Source: Phlebotomus papatasi (taxonomy: Eukaryota > Arthropoda > Insecta > Diptera > Psychodidae). Taken from it: a stretch of 64,000 bases of DNA. Under the pieces are notes generated by a model. That model searched no databases, was not told where the DNA came from, and saw nothing but the letters and a program-made list of their open reading frames with translations. Shown one piece after another: positions 22,143 to 33,914 of the stretch. The first letter of the stretch is position 1; every line of letters begins with the position of its first letter. The translations under genes were made by a program, and so were the position numbers. Location: positions 15,500,001 to 15,564,000 of the forward strand of contig NC_077223.1 of assembly GCF_024763615.1 (NCBI RefSeq), written 5' to 3'.

Positions 22143-23057
22143 TAGGGTGGAGTAAGTACTTTTGGCCACTTTAAGGTTTCATGTGCTTGTAATGTTTATA
22201 ATATTTATTTAAATAAAATGAAATTTTGTACAAAGATACCTTAAAGCCGTTTCTTCCTAATAATCCAAGAGTATTCCCAAATTTTTTTTGGAGATTTTTG
22301 TGATTTTTTTTGGAGATGTTTCAGTACTTTTGGCCACTTTGTAAGCATTTTTGGCCATTGTGTGTAAGCACTTTTTGCCACTTATTTACAAGAGAATTTT
22401 AATAAAATAACAGAAGAAATAGCTCTCGAAAATTTTTACAAATACATAGCACAAGTCCTATTCTTATTTAACACCAATTTTATGTGATTATTAGAGTATT
22501 TTAAACAACTTTTTGCACATTTTCTGTTTAATGTAAAAATCAGTCAAAAGTCACGATAGTTTTTACTGAAATCCGCGAGGTGCGCCACGTGTAAAATGTA
22601 TGGGAAAATGAATGGCCAAAAGTACTTACACAGCCGAAAAAAGTAAGCTCTTTTAGCCACATCCGATTTTCATTTAATTTGTTAGAAAATCTTGTTAAGG
22701 ATGATATCACAATAAAATTTAGTTAATTAAGAAATGGACTTTCATTGAATAACATCAAATATTTTCATCAAAAATATGAAATAATGCAAAACAATTTCTC
22801 TTAACATTAACAAGTATCTTAAGAATCCCATGTTTTTTTAGTGATTGTTTACCTTGTCGAGAACTGCTTTCAATAACTTAGAATTAATCGAGTCGATACA
22901 AAATCAAATATGGTTTTCTGATTCGTTAGATTAAGAGGTTACGAAATAAGACCCATTTTCCTGTTCTAAATAAATAAACTCATAATTGCCTTACAATGTG
23001 ATTTTACTTTAGGTGGCCAAAAGTGCTTACATGGCCAAAAGGGCTGACTCTACCCTA
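22143..23057. mobile_element. Family Q element, 0.9 kb, TA target
   Basis: TAGGGTGGAGTAAGTACTTT...GGGCTGACTCTACCCTA with TA edges. The word TTTTGGCCACTT / AAGTRCTTAC occurs at both ends and in two internal clusters (22320-22385, 22608-22660), so it is larger than the other MITEs or is itself compound. No coding frame. Confidence 0.72.
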
Positions 23058-24267
23058 TATCGTGTTTTATAAAAATAAATTACAAAGTACTTAAAGTTCA
23101 GAATAAAAACATAACAATATTTAAAGTCGCATAAGCGAAGATAAATTTGGAGATCCCCCTTTTGGATCTTGCGCACCATCTATTTTATATTTGAAAAATA
23201 TAGATTATTAGATTTCAAAACTAATAAATAAAGGAATATTTAGATTTTTAAGAATACTCGGATGGTAACTAAAACGTGACATCTTCAGTCTCCGTTCTAA
23301 ACGTTGCTGGACAATGAGATTATAATATGGCCCATGTGAAAATTATTTTTCTTATCAATCCCTGCTAGATGTCTTATAATATTGAAAATTTAAAGATCCT
23401 TTATGACTTAAAATGATAATTTAAAAATAGAATGAAGAAAATACTATTTTATGATTTTTTTTCAAAAGTATGTTTATCGCGTTATATCATGAAATTACAG
23501 CAATAAAATAAATTCTTTCTTAATTTAAATTCATACGATTCGGGTTTTATTCTGCACGAATATGGTATACTTTAGAAATCACCGTAAATTGAGTGAAACT
23601 AAAAGAGAATAATTAGATGATACAAGATCTCTTTATACTGCCACAATCCACCACATCTCCACTCTAGCAATTAATTACCAAAATACAATTAATTTGGTGT
23701 TCAAGTAGAGATTTCATTGCGTGGAATTTGGTGTAGGCAGTTTCTTCTTATGGGGCCCCAGCAAATATTGTGCAAGTCAAAAGAGCGACATTCTCGCCAG
23801 TTAACACGCGCAAATACCTTTTCTAACACTGTGAACAGTTAAATCTAATTAGACTTTTAAATTTCCGGGAGTTTCTTGGCATTCTGCTGTGTTGAAGTCT
23901 TTGAGGCTCCTCGCGTTGTTGTGAAAGAGGAACATCATGGATATTTCCTCACATGGGGATGACAAGGAGGGTGTTACAGTCAGACAGAGAAAGCGGTCAT
24001 GAAAAAAAATTGTAGCATGTTGGTGTTATGTTCTGCTTCGGTGGTTCTTCGTGGGAAATTTTAGATAGATGAGAATGAACGCCCTAGGGTGCGGAAGTGC
24101 TAGGGGTCAGAGGTGGTAGATTGCTCGATCTTTTTCCGTAAATGAGTTGTCTGTCTTGCATGTGGCTTTTTCCAGCTACTCACATTACTTAGGGTAATGA
24201 AATCAATCTCTAAATTAGTTTTTATAAAGTAACTCAATCTTACACCATTTCTATGTTTTATGTCACT
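23058..24267. other. Intronic stretch without a gene
   Basis: Unique-looking sequence with moderately higher GC at 23730-24180. No exon or repeat identified. Possible regulatory DNA, unproven. Confidence 0.3.
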
Positions 24268-24490
24268 AAAGCGGTCTTCAGATTAGAGGCTTGATCCAGT
24301 TACTGAAGGACTCTAAATCCTAAATAGTAACCAATTTTATTGCTTTTTCAAAATCTAATAGGTCATTTGATCTTAAAAACCTTAAAAACCAATCTTGAGT
24401 TAAATTCATTCAAAAAAATCTTGATTGCTAAGGAATTAGAGTTATCAAGCAATATGGTTAAGCCTTAGGTCTGAAGGCCGTATAAAAGAG
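24268..24490. repeat. Family N repeat, copy 2, reverse orientation
   Basis: Reads as the reverse of the copy at 58550-58755: GCGGTCTTCAG at the left, TTTTATTGCTTTTTC internally, and CAATATGGTTAAGCCTTAGG with TCTGAAGG at the right. Confidence 0.55.
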
Positions 24491-26044
24491 AACAGAGAAG
24501 AATATGTCTAATATCATAGGAATTAGAATTTCACTAATAAAAGAATTGTGAAAATGTACTAAGACTAATGTCAGTTAAATAAATAGACTACATTGCCATC
24601 AGTTTCCCACTAATTCTTCCCTCGGTTTAACTGTAAGTTTGTATAAGGCATAATGTGGCGCCGATAATTATTTGCCTGATTATTCATTAAGCATATTTCT
24701 CTCGTTCAGTAGTAGTAACCTTCCCGATTTGAGAGCTCTCTCCGGTTGAGGTTTTTCCTTTACCGATTTGGAGGTATATTAGAGAGAACTTACCTAAAAA
24801 CCCTTTGGAAGTTCGAACGTTTAAACCGACGAGTTACACAAAAGTGAGGAAGTTCATTCTAAGGACATTTATTTTACTGAAATTGCAATTCAAGTTCTGC
24901 CATCCTGAAATTCCACAAAACTACACAAAAAATCATTTTTTGCAATACAATTACGCACTGCTGCTGTTGACGATTGAAGTGTCAAGAATACCGAAATTCG
25001 AAATAGCAGAATAAGCAGCGCTAAAGTGGCGGGTATATGAACTTGCACTTTAGGCTTCCGGTAGATTTTCGAATAGGTTTGGCTTGGCTTTGGAGTGGCT
25101 TTGTCTCTTCGAAAGGTTATTACTGAACGGATTCTTTCTCTTTATATTATCAAATAAATAAAAAAAAATCAATAAATAAAGTTTAAGTAATGTTTTAGCT
25201 AACTTTATTAATAATGCTTTAAAATGAATAAGATTTTTTTTTAAAAAGAAAAGTAATTTTTAAATCAATATATTTATTAAAATATTATTTACTGATCTAC
25301 CACTGAATATTTATTTTTTAACAAGAAATATCAAAAATCACAATCATAAATCGTATCTTTGGGTATAAGTATGGTTTTTAATAAAAATGTCAGCAATATC
25401 TCATTTAAAGTTGAAATTGTTATTATTTGTTAATTTTATTTGAATATAATCCTACTTTGGGTCTTTTCATTTGATTGTGGTTTTCTAATATCCCTGTATT
25501 ATTAGAAAACCACTTACTTTCGCGACGATGTAACCTCGCGCAAATTCAAACTTAGCTTTTTTAAGTCAAAAAGCTTTGTATTTTAATCAGATATAAGGGA
25601 AACCTATCAGCGGTGTAATGTTTACGGAGAAAATGAGGCGTATATAGGTGGAAAAATTTTGTACGTAGCTGAGCAAGTCGAAGCAACCTCGCAAACATCG
25701 TCTCTAAATTTTAATTTTTCTCTTGAATAAAATCTAAGAATTTCCAGAGATTTTATAGACCTAATAAGTAAGAAATTCTTTGATATAGTGGTACGATTGA
25801 TTCAGCTTACGTGGCATTAAGTAAAAATTCGTGAAACTTGAACATGATTTTCCGTACGAAGCTGCATGAGCTTCCCTTAGTGTAAAATTAGATTACTTTA
25901 AACATAATATAATTTTGAATTTTGAAAATTGCTCACTGTCATATAGGTAAAGAGAAAAAGAAGACCACGAAAAAAATAGCACTTCGTCGTGGCCTTTTTC
26001 TTTTAAGTATCTGAAACGGATAGGAAGGCCATAAATTCAAAATT
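24491..26044. other. Intronic stretch without a gene
   Basis: No coding or repeat feature that I can define. A short hairpin lies at 25960-26005 (GACCACGAA..TTCGTCGTGGCC). The open frame 24805-25014 (+) has no domain. Confidence 0.35.
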
Positions 26045-26620
26045 GGATTCTATTTAAAAATATTTCTTTAAGGTTTAGCGATATGGCTCAACTTTTCTAA
26101 TCTCTTATCAGGCAAGATATTTGAAAAAAAATTGATTCTATAATAGTCATTGCCAAATATCTATGAGCTTTTGAACTATTGAACTTACTTGATATTCAGG
26201 AATTTTCGAGATCTCTGCGAACTGGGTTAAACTTCCGGTCTGAAACTCGTACATGTTACCCCAAGAATTTCTATTGCTAATTCTTTCTTCCTCTCGAAAT
26301 AGTAATATTTGTGGAAGCGTGCAATGCCTAAATTTGTCATTTTTTCTTGAAATTGATCTTAATTTTGTTTACAGAATTGAGTCTTTTATTCATATCAGGT
26401 TTTTAAGTATCTAATATGATCTTCAATCCTAAGGTTTATCTGTCTGACTTAACTGTAATATTTCTTTAGAAGAAAATTCACATAAGATGGTATATTAAAG
26501 GCAATTGAACTAAGATATTGAATAATCTGTAACATTTCATATTAATTCGAAATTGGTGACCTTTGAAAAGAATAAATCTGAAATCTAAAGGCCGCTTTAG
26601 GCTAAATAGTATGTACTATG
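26045..26620. repeat. Family N-like fragments
   Basis: GGTTTAGCGATATGGCTCAA near 26071, AACTGGGTTAAACTTCCGGT near 26220 and CTAAAGGCCGCTTTAGGCTA near 26585 match family N words in order, but the copy is strongly diverged. Confidence 0.4.
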
Positions 26621-26902
26621 GAGATTGTCAGAGGCCCATCAAGCGTAATAAAAAGTGAAGCTATTTTTCACTATTCCTTGTAAAAATTTTGCAGATATTG
26701 CACCGCGCCTTAAACAAATTTGCTCGTAGTTCCTGTATTATTTCGGCGAGCATTATGTATTTTTAGATAGCTTTTAATGCACGACTTCGAAATATATCAA
26801 ACTGATATGTCAATTCTCTTTAGGAAAAAACTTGCCAATAGTCTTCAGTGCCTCTATGGAAAAATGAAATGTCGAGAGGTTCCTCGAGAATGTACTATGG
26901 AG
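26611..26902. mobile_element. Family O element, copy 2, with 13-bp flanking duplication
   Basis: ATGTACTATGGAG is present at 26611-26623 and 26890-26902. Between them lies the reverse complement of O copy 1: AGGCCCATCAAGCGTAATAA at the left and GAAATGTCGAGAGGTTCC at the right, with GGCGAGCATTATG inside. The duplication is longer than in O1 (10 bp), possibly because the matching bases extend by chance. Confidence 0.8.
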
Positions 26903-26940
26903 CACCAGCTTATGGCATTTAACTGATTTATTTGGCCCTT

Positions 26941-27331
26941 TAGGGTGGTGTCACCACTTCTCGCCAGTGACCCACTTCTCGCTACCTATAGTTAAATCGA
27001 AGAAAAATCATATAATATGAGTAATAAAAAGGATATCAGGAAGAAAAAGCAATGCTGAATATATTTTTTAATAATATTGTCCAAAATAATTGTGTTTGGA
27101 CCTTTTCAAGTAGGTGGCGAGAAGTGGTTCTTTTTGAATTTTTAATAAAAATATATTTTCTTAAGTAATCCACCGTTAAATTGAGGGACTATTAGTTTGA
27201 TGTTTCTATAGACAACATATCTAAGTAACTTTGTGTCAATTTAAAGTTACTTTATAATAAAGGTTTAAAAATTATAATTAAATTAATTTCAGTTTTTCCT
27301 AAAAGTGGCGATAAGTGGTTACTCCACCCTA
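26941..27331. mobile_element. Family L MITE, copy 1
   Basis: TAGGGTGGTGTCACCACTTC and GGTTACTCCACCCTA flank TA. The word CTTCTCGCCA / TGGCGAGAAGTGG occurs near both ends and in the middle. Related to L copies at 38264-39187 and 63820-64000. Confidence 0.8.
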
Positions 27332-29006
27332 CATGCATTGATATGCATAGCACTTTTTCTTTACATTTTTAGAAACGTTAATAAGATTAATTCATTATAT
27401 GCAAGAAGTAATGACATCTCGAGCTTTCTTTATGATGATTTTACTGACTGAAGCATATAAAATTTATTGATCACATAAAATATGTTTTATGTGTTACAGA
27501 TGTATTAAGAATACCTTAACATTCTCATTGATAAACGTCTTAGTTCTGCAAGAAAATCTTTATACATTAATGTTTCTAAATTGATTTCATTGACAATCAC
27601 GCGTTTTGGTTCTTAAATTTGTTTTAAATAACAACACAGAGTGAGATAAAATTTTAGAAACATTTAATTTGATTTCTGGCGAGATAACCAAAGATAAATT
27701 TGTCGAAATGATAGTGTTCATGATATTTGAGAGGAAATGCATTTGCCTCCACAATTTATATGTTGATCTCTCGATGTGCCTTGCACCTTAAAGATAATTA
27801 GCGATTAGCAGAGGAAGATCAACATCTTACCAATTATTTAAAACGTGCGCCCAGACTGTGGGTGTGTCATTAACTCCACATTATTTTCTTTCATATGCAA
27901 CCAGCGCCTTTTTGCTCTCATCAAAATCGATGTTATTTGTATATTTATTGGTTTTGTGGTAACAAATAACACAATTTGCCAATATGAAGAAGAAGGTTTT
28001 TGAAGTATGGAAAAGAGGCGGCGATTGTTGATGGAGATTGAGGTTGACTTTCACAAAGTTACTTTATTCATCTCCTTCATTCCTCACCATCTCAATTCAT
28101 CAGTCTAAATTATTATGCAAAATACTGAAAAATATTATTAATTAGATGGCAAGGTGAGATTACGAAACTATATGTAGCTCTGCATTTTGGGATTTTAATA
28201 GAGCGCGAAGTTCTTTGCAAATTCAATGGATATTTCCACATCTCTCTCGATACTTTTTTTTAACTGTTTAAACTCACATCGCTCAAGGAAACTGGCATCT
28301 CTTAAAACCACATTTACAATTTCCGTTTAGAAATATTGGTAAACCACACAAAATTAAAAGTCAATTATTCACATTTAAGAAAATTTTATATATTGCAGGC
28401 GTATGTACCATTTTGCACTTGCACAGTTTTGCAAGTTGAAACACAATGCACATATTTGTGGATTTTCTCATTATCAGTGACAATGCGAATGGGCAAAAAG
28501 GCTCTAAAACAAAATACATAAACATGAAAATGGCGAAAAAAAAGAGTGAAAAATGTAGTGGAAAAATTGAAAAGTCACGCAATTATTTTTGCCTGAGTAC
28601 ATTGTAAACGGTGTTACTGACCTGTGTGTTAAGATTATTGTTATTACCCTAAGTGCGACAATAAATTTGCAATAAAATGTTGAAAGTCTGTGGTAAAATA
28701 GACCCGAGAATAGGAGCGCTGGGACTTCTCAAAGGCATTTCATTCATAAACTGATTCTCTGCTACAGAATGTAGTAATTCATCAAAACAATCAATAGCAA
28801 CTTGAAAACTCAAAGGGACAACAGATATGTCTTTTACTTTAAACGATTTATGATTCTAAAGTATGCTAACTTACAACAGATCTTATCTATTTGGCTAAGG
28901 ACTTTTTATCTGTACTGTATAAATGACAGATAACATTTAAATTTATTCAGCAAAAAAATCAAATTTGATTAATTACTCAATTTAGAATTTTCAAAAAATC
29001 GCTCAA
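27332..29006. other. Intronic stretch without a gene
   Basis: AT-rich sequence with no repeat copies recognised; 27840-28330 looks less repetitive than its surroundings. The open frames on both strands at 28336-28582 are not supported by any domain. Confidence 0.3.
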
Positions 29007-29166
29007 ATCCCTTTCTTTCTCAAACATTTTGCATATGTCTATCCCATTCTTTTGCAGTCAAAATTGGATAGTGTAAATTGAATTTGTTGTGACGTTCAAA
29101 GAAAGAATAAGAAGACGGCAAAAGAGAAGGAAAGATTATGCAAAATGTTTGAGAAAGAAAGGGACG
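29007..29166. repeat. Short inverted-repeat element W
   Basis: CTTTCTTTCTCAAACATTTT followed by GCATA is mirrored by TATGCAAAATG then TTTGAGAAAGAAAGG. The arms are about 30 bp and enclose about 100 bp. Single copy in the window; probably a MITE. Confidence 0.6.
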
Positions 29167-29207
29167 TGCATTTCAATTTACCGAAATTTTCCTGAGCAAA
29201 AGGCTGA

Positions 29208-29457
29208 ACTGAGAGAAATCCGAAAAATTTAAAATAACATTCCGGAAATGTTTATTTTACCTTTCAGTATTGATCAGAAATCGGTGTAAATATTATGCTT
29301 TTTAGGTATATTATGGGTTAAATTTACCCTTTTTCATGTTAATTTTACCCTTAAAAGGTGTAAGATTAACAAATAAAAAATTTTGATATATTTTTACACC
29401 TAAAAATAGTTAAAGTTACGAGGAAAAAAGTTATCGCACCCCGTTTTTTTCTCAGTG
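29208..29457. mobile_element. Family A MITE, copy 1
   Basis: Starts ACTGAGAGAAATCCGAAAA and ends CCGTTTTTTTCTCAGTG. Inside are ATAACATTCCGGAAATG, ATCGGTGTAAATATTA and GATATATTTTTACACCTAAAA. It is shared with copies at 30035, 39706 and (reverse) 52712. About 250 bp, non-coding. Confidence 0.85.
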
Positions 29458-29573
29458 TGGGACGAAACCATTAAGAACAGTGCAATTATCGTATAAGTTT
29501 GGGCAAATAGAAAATTAAGAATTTTTGATTTTATCTGTAACCATCTGACTGGCCCAATTTTTTTATTTGGCTA

Positions 29574-29603
29574 TATGGAGGATAACAGAAATTATCCTCC
29601 ATA
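29574..29603. repeat. Perfect 12-bp-arm hairpin and adjacent short tandem phrase
   Basis: TATGGAGGATAA and its exact complement TTATCCTCCATA are separated by six bases. Immediately downstream (29620-29680) the phrase AGGATTTTGGCTTTTGGAAT is repeated in degenerate form. Confidence 0.6.
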
Positions 29604-30034
29604 TAATTTCATCCCTTTCAAGATTTTGAACTTCAGGATTTTGGCTTTTGGAATTTTAGCTTTCAGGATTTTGGTTGCTTTCGGTTTTGGAGATAATCCA
29701 TGCGAACATTTCGTCCATAATATACACCTAGAACCGAAAAAATTTTCGACATCGAATTTTCGAAAGTCGAAATTAAACCACTCCGGGAGGACATTTTTCT
29801 TAACAGATTTGCTTAAATTTGAAAAGTGATCTGAAAGCAAAACGACAATAAATTTTTGTGAACTCGTGAGTTCGAGGATTCTGCAGAAATACGCTTTGCC
29901 ACTTATTTAGAAAACGAGACACATCCCGTCACGTATATAGGTATGAATTCGTAGGTGTAGTATCCCTTTATTCAAAATAGACCCTTAAAAACATCACTTA
30001 ATTTAGCTATTAATACCCTCAAAAAAGCACACTG

Positions 30035-30283
30035 ACTGAGAGAGATCCGAAAAAGTTAAAATAACATTCCGGAAATGTTAATTTTACCCTGCATTATTGA
30101 TCCGAAATCGGTGTAAATATTACCCTTTTTAGGTGTATTAGGGGTTAAATTAATCCTTTCTCATGTTTATTTTACCCTTAAAAAGATGTAAAATTAACAT
30201 TAAAAAATGTTGATATATTTTTATACCTAAAAAGTGTTAAAGTTAGGAAAAAAGTTAATCGCACCTCTTTTTTTTTCTCAGTG
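30035..30283. mobile_element. Family A MITE, copy 2
   Basis: Same order and orientation as copy 1, only 0.58 kb downstream: ACTGAGAGAGATCCGAAAA at the left, TTTTTTTCTCAGTG at the right. Confidence 0.85.
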
Positions 30284-32528
30284 CATGGTTTGGTTTTTGG
30301 GCAGTGATTACTGAAACCAAATACATCATCTCTGCAAATGTGAGAAATAAAGAAAATTTACGGTTTTGTCAAGTTATGCCTAGTGTTTGAATATATCCCA
30401 AGATATAAAGTTACCTATTATAATTATCATCCTTAATATTCAGATATTGATTCCCAAGTTTCGTGTCTTACCTATCATTGAACTCTATTGATTTCCTTCA
30501 GGCTTCTGCAGTAGATTCTTCGATAATATCTTACGGAGTTAATCTTATATTCAATTATTGCCAAAAATATTTAATCTTATATACATATATGATATATTCT
30601 GAATAAAAAATAACAAATATATGTTCTGAGCATGCTAAAAATTACCGCCAGTTTCTCTGGTGTTTCACAAAAAAGTTTAATCGTTTTCGTACCACCTTCT
30701 TCTGTTCATGTAGATTTTATTGTGAAGCCTCTTGGATGACATCGCGTCTTGGTTATCTGGGTGTGCCCATAAATTACAATATTTTGACGTGGTCCTCACA
30801 TCATCCCACTTCCACGGTGTCATTATCAAAATTATTCAACCATTTTTGACTCTGTGGAAGTATTTGGGGTCATTATTTGCATAAGAAATTTAATAAAAGA
30901 AATTTCCTAGAAATTCTTTTCATACTCAAATGATTTTTGTAAAATATGCATTTTAGCAGCAATACATCTTCAATTCAGACACGGCGGTACAAAATAGGAA
31001 GATATATACCAAAATCTCCCTTCACGAATATGATCTCTATAAGTGTTAAATTTTAATTGAAAAGCCTCCATAGGTATTTCGATGATGAATAAAACTTTTA
31101 TGAATGAATATGTTGAGAACAGGTTAATTTTATTTATACGATGCAGAGAGATAGAGATGGTATCTCAAGAAAATTCATCGTATTTGACTTTTTTTTTTAC
31201 ATTCAACAGATTAATGTCGTGGTTACACCTTCCAAAGTGACTCAAGATTATTTGAGAGTCACACAAAATGATGAAGATTGATTGATTCTTTTTTTTTGCA
31301 TCTACTCCCCATAAAACATTATAACATATTTTTACCTTCTTTACCAATAGAAAAATATTATGTTCTAAAATTGTCTAGTCGTCAAGTCAAAGCGTTTCGC
31401 CATAAATACAATTATAAACGCATGTGAAGGTGGTGCAATAAAACATTGGCCACATAAAATGCATGTTGAGGTTAATGTTCTTACATAGCGAGCCAATGAT
31501 CTCATACGAGAACAGTGATAAGAACAGGAGCAGCTAGTTTGGGTTCGTCTCAATATCTTGGCGGTACAATTTCTGAACACAATCTCGCACTTATGGTAGC
31601 AAGTGATAATCTAATCTCCCAAAAGTTTCTTCTCTGACCACAAGTTCTAACAAAAAAAAAACATCCTCATGAAGAATCACTCAAGAGATATTTTGCTCCC
31701 ACAGAAGTGGTCTTACAAAAATAAAAAAATACTCGAGATAGTGACTCGCCTTAAAAGAGAAGCACATAACATGTACAAAAATTGCTTTATCGACATCGAA
31801 AAATCTCAACTCTATTTTTTCCCCAAGAACCTATTAATCATTTTGTCGTTTTTGTTAATACATAATCTCTAAATTCTCTCTCATTCACAATTTCAGATTC
31901 ACAATCAATTTTGTCTTTACCTCAAAAGATATCATACATTTGGAACATTTTATTGCTTGTTATATTCACACAAATTGTCAATACAAATTTCTATTTGGTA
32001 ATATTTCATCTTATAAATTGTCTTCTGTGAACAGCAATAAATGTTAGAAATTTCTCTAATACAATGTATCAAAATTGAATTTGGCTCCATGTTATCCAAG
32101 CAATTTGCCCTTTTTCGTATTATAACAAATTTCACAATTGAAATTCAAGACATATTGTCATAGAGTAAATGCTGTATTATCGAGGTTATAGCATTTCATG
32201 TTATTTTCATTCAAAAACCTCAATCAATTAGTCGATTACCGCTAAATACCAATGAAATTTGTATGTCTCGAGAGTTGAGACACTTCATAAGACGACGAGA
32301 TAAGAAAACCTCTCACAAAATTGCGGAATGGGCACTTTATCAGTGTCTGAAGATCGAAATACAAGAACTCAAAATGCACTCACACCTAAGCATTGTAGTC
32401 TTAAGGGTTTACATATGATATTCATGAACAGAATAATGATCAGCTGAATATACTTCAGAATATGATATTTAGAAAATGTTTGGGAATTTGCGGCTTGACT
32501 GGACTTGAAAGTTTATATTCCAAACCGT
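30284..32528. other. Intronic stretch without a gene
   Basis: AT-rich sequence; no supported exon or repeat copy. Open frames at 31165-31580 (-) and 31669-31872 (+) have no domain. Confidence 0.35.
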
Positions 32529-32751
32529 TAGAGGGGGGAAGTGGGGTACCTTTGAAATTGGGATTTTTTACTTATTTCTAAATAAAATTGAGCCCTATCT
32601 TGATATAATTTAGCTGCACAAACAGATTGAGAAGCTAAATTAAATTTTGATATGGCTTAATTATCTCTTAAATATAAGAGTAAAATGTCAATTTCAAAGG
32701 TGCCCCACTTTCAAAGGTGCCCCACTTTCAAAGGTGTCCCACTTCACCCTA
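32529..32751. mobile_element. Family J MITE, copy 1
   Basis: TAGAGGGGGGAAGTGGGGTA at the left; at the right TTTCAAAGGTGCCCCAC in three tandem copies (about 32690-32745), then TTCACCCTA. The right-end triplication is absent from J copy 2 (40600-40820). TA edges. Confidence 0.8.
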
Positions 32752-33695
32752 GAAATATTTGACTTAATAAACGATTTTTATTTACCACAAAATTTGACAG
32801 ACACCCGGGCATAAGTAAGAATCTTTCACGAGTGTAGCGTGAGTGACAATTCGACAGATCGGCGCCGGATAGTTACCGTGATCGTTTGATCGCACCGATC
32901 AGACACCGTGGTCGGCTAATCATCACTCGAGTGTACCGTGCATAAGAGACTTGTTTGACCCTAGAAAATTTTCGTGTGAGTTTCTGTTATAAATTTAACC
33001 CATTCCTTACCATGGTATTATACATCATACGCAAATTGACTGATTTTAGATGATTTATTTCTGGGCAATTGATATTCGAATTTCTGTCGGGAATGGATTT
33101 TTAGTAACTTTAGTTCTTCAATTACTTGGGAAAAATGGTCCGACAGAGATGAAAATACATTTTGTTATTGTTTTCTTGCTTCGCGGAAGGTCATGCAAAA
33201 TTTTTGCTCAAAATGGCGGAAGGAAAATTCTACATCCCGTCGAATTTGTTAAAATTGGCCTTCCTCCTCTTTCCTGATTTGAATTCTAGTTGCCAACTTG
33301 TTTTATTGGATAGTTACACTATCTAAATCAATACAGTTTGTAATCAATTAAGACACAGAATTTAAATTCAGCGACCGTTAAGACGTGTGTTTGACAGGGG
33401 TTCCCTGCGCCCCCATAATAGATAAAAAAAAATTCTTTTCAAAAAGTTCATCTATTAATCTGTAGGAAACTAATCCCAAAATATGAACATTCTATCTCAA
33501 GAATTACTGGTACATTGACTGAATGGGTTAATTGGGGATCTATAATATCATTCCCTAAATATTTTGTTACATCAATTTTAACTATAGTCAAGTGTGCTAA
33601 TCCGGGCGCTTCGCTATCTGGATGGTTTATGACTAGTCCACTTAAAATAAGACTTTTATTTTTATTTTCGTAATATAGTCACTACAGTAACATAA
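32752..33695. other. Intronic stretch; GC-richer island at 32800-32950
   Basis: The segment 32800-32950 (CAGATCGGCGCCGGATAG, CACCGATCAGACACCGTGG) is GC-richer than its surroundings and contains repeated CACCGT / GATCG words. I cannot assign it. The open frame at 33050-33277 has no domain. Confidence 0.35.
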
Positions 33696-33914
33696 TACAG
33701 TACGACTGCGATAGAGTCAACCCCTAAAAATTTTGAACACCGTGAAAAATTATGTAAAATTCCAGATTTAATGCTAAACTTTTAAGCAAATTTTGTTAAG
33801 TAATAATCAGAGACAAATTTTAACGAGTGAAATAGTAACTACAACAATTGATAACTTGAAATATTGCAGGTATATAAGAACCAAATGTGTTGACTCTATT
33901 GGAGTCGTACTGTA
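33696..33914. mobile_element. Element T, TA target, 11-bp perfect terminal repeats
   Basis: TACAGTACGACTGCGATAGA at the left, mirrored by GGAGTCGTACTGTA at the right, with GAGTCAAC / GTTGACTC just inside. Like element G it begins TA-CAGT. Single copy here, 219 bp. Confidence 0.78.
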
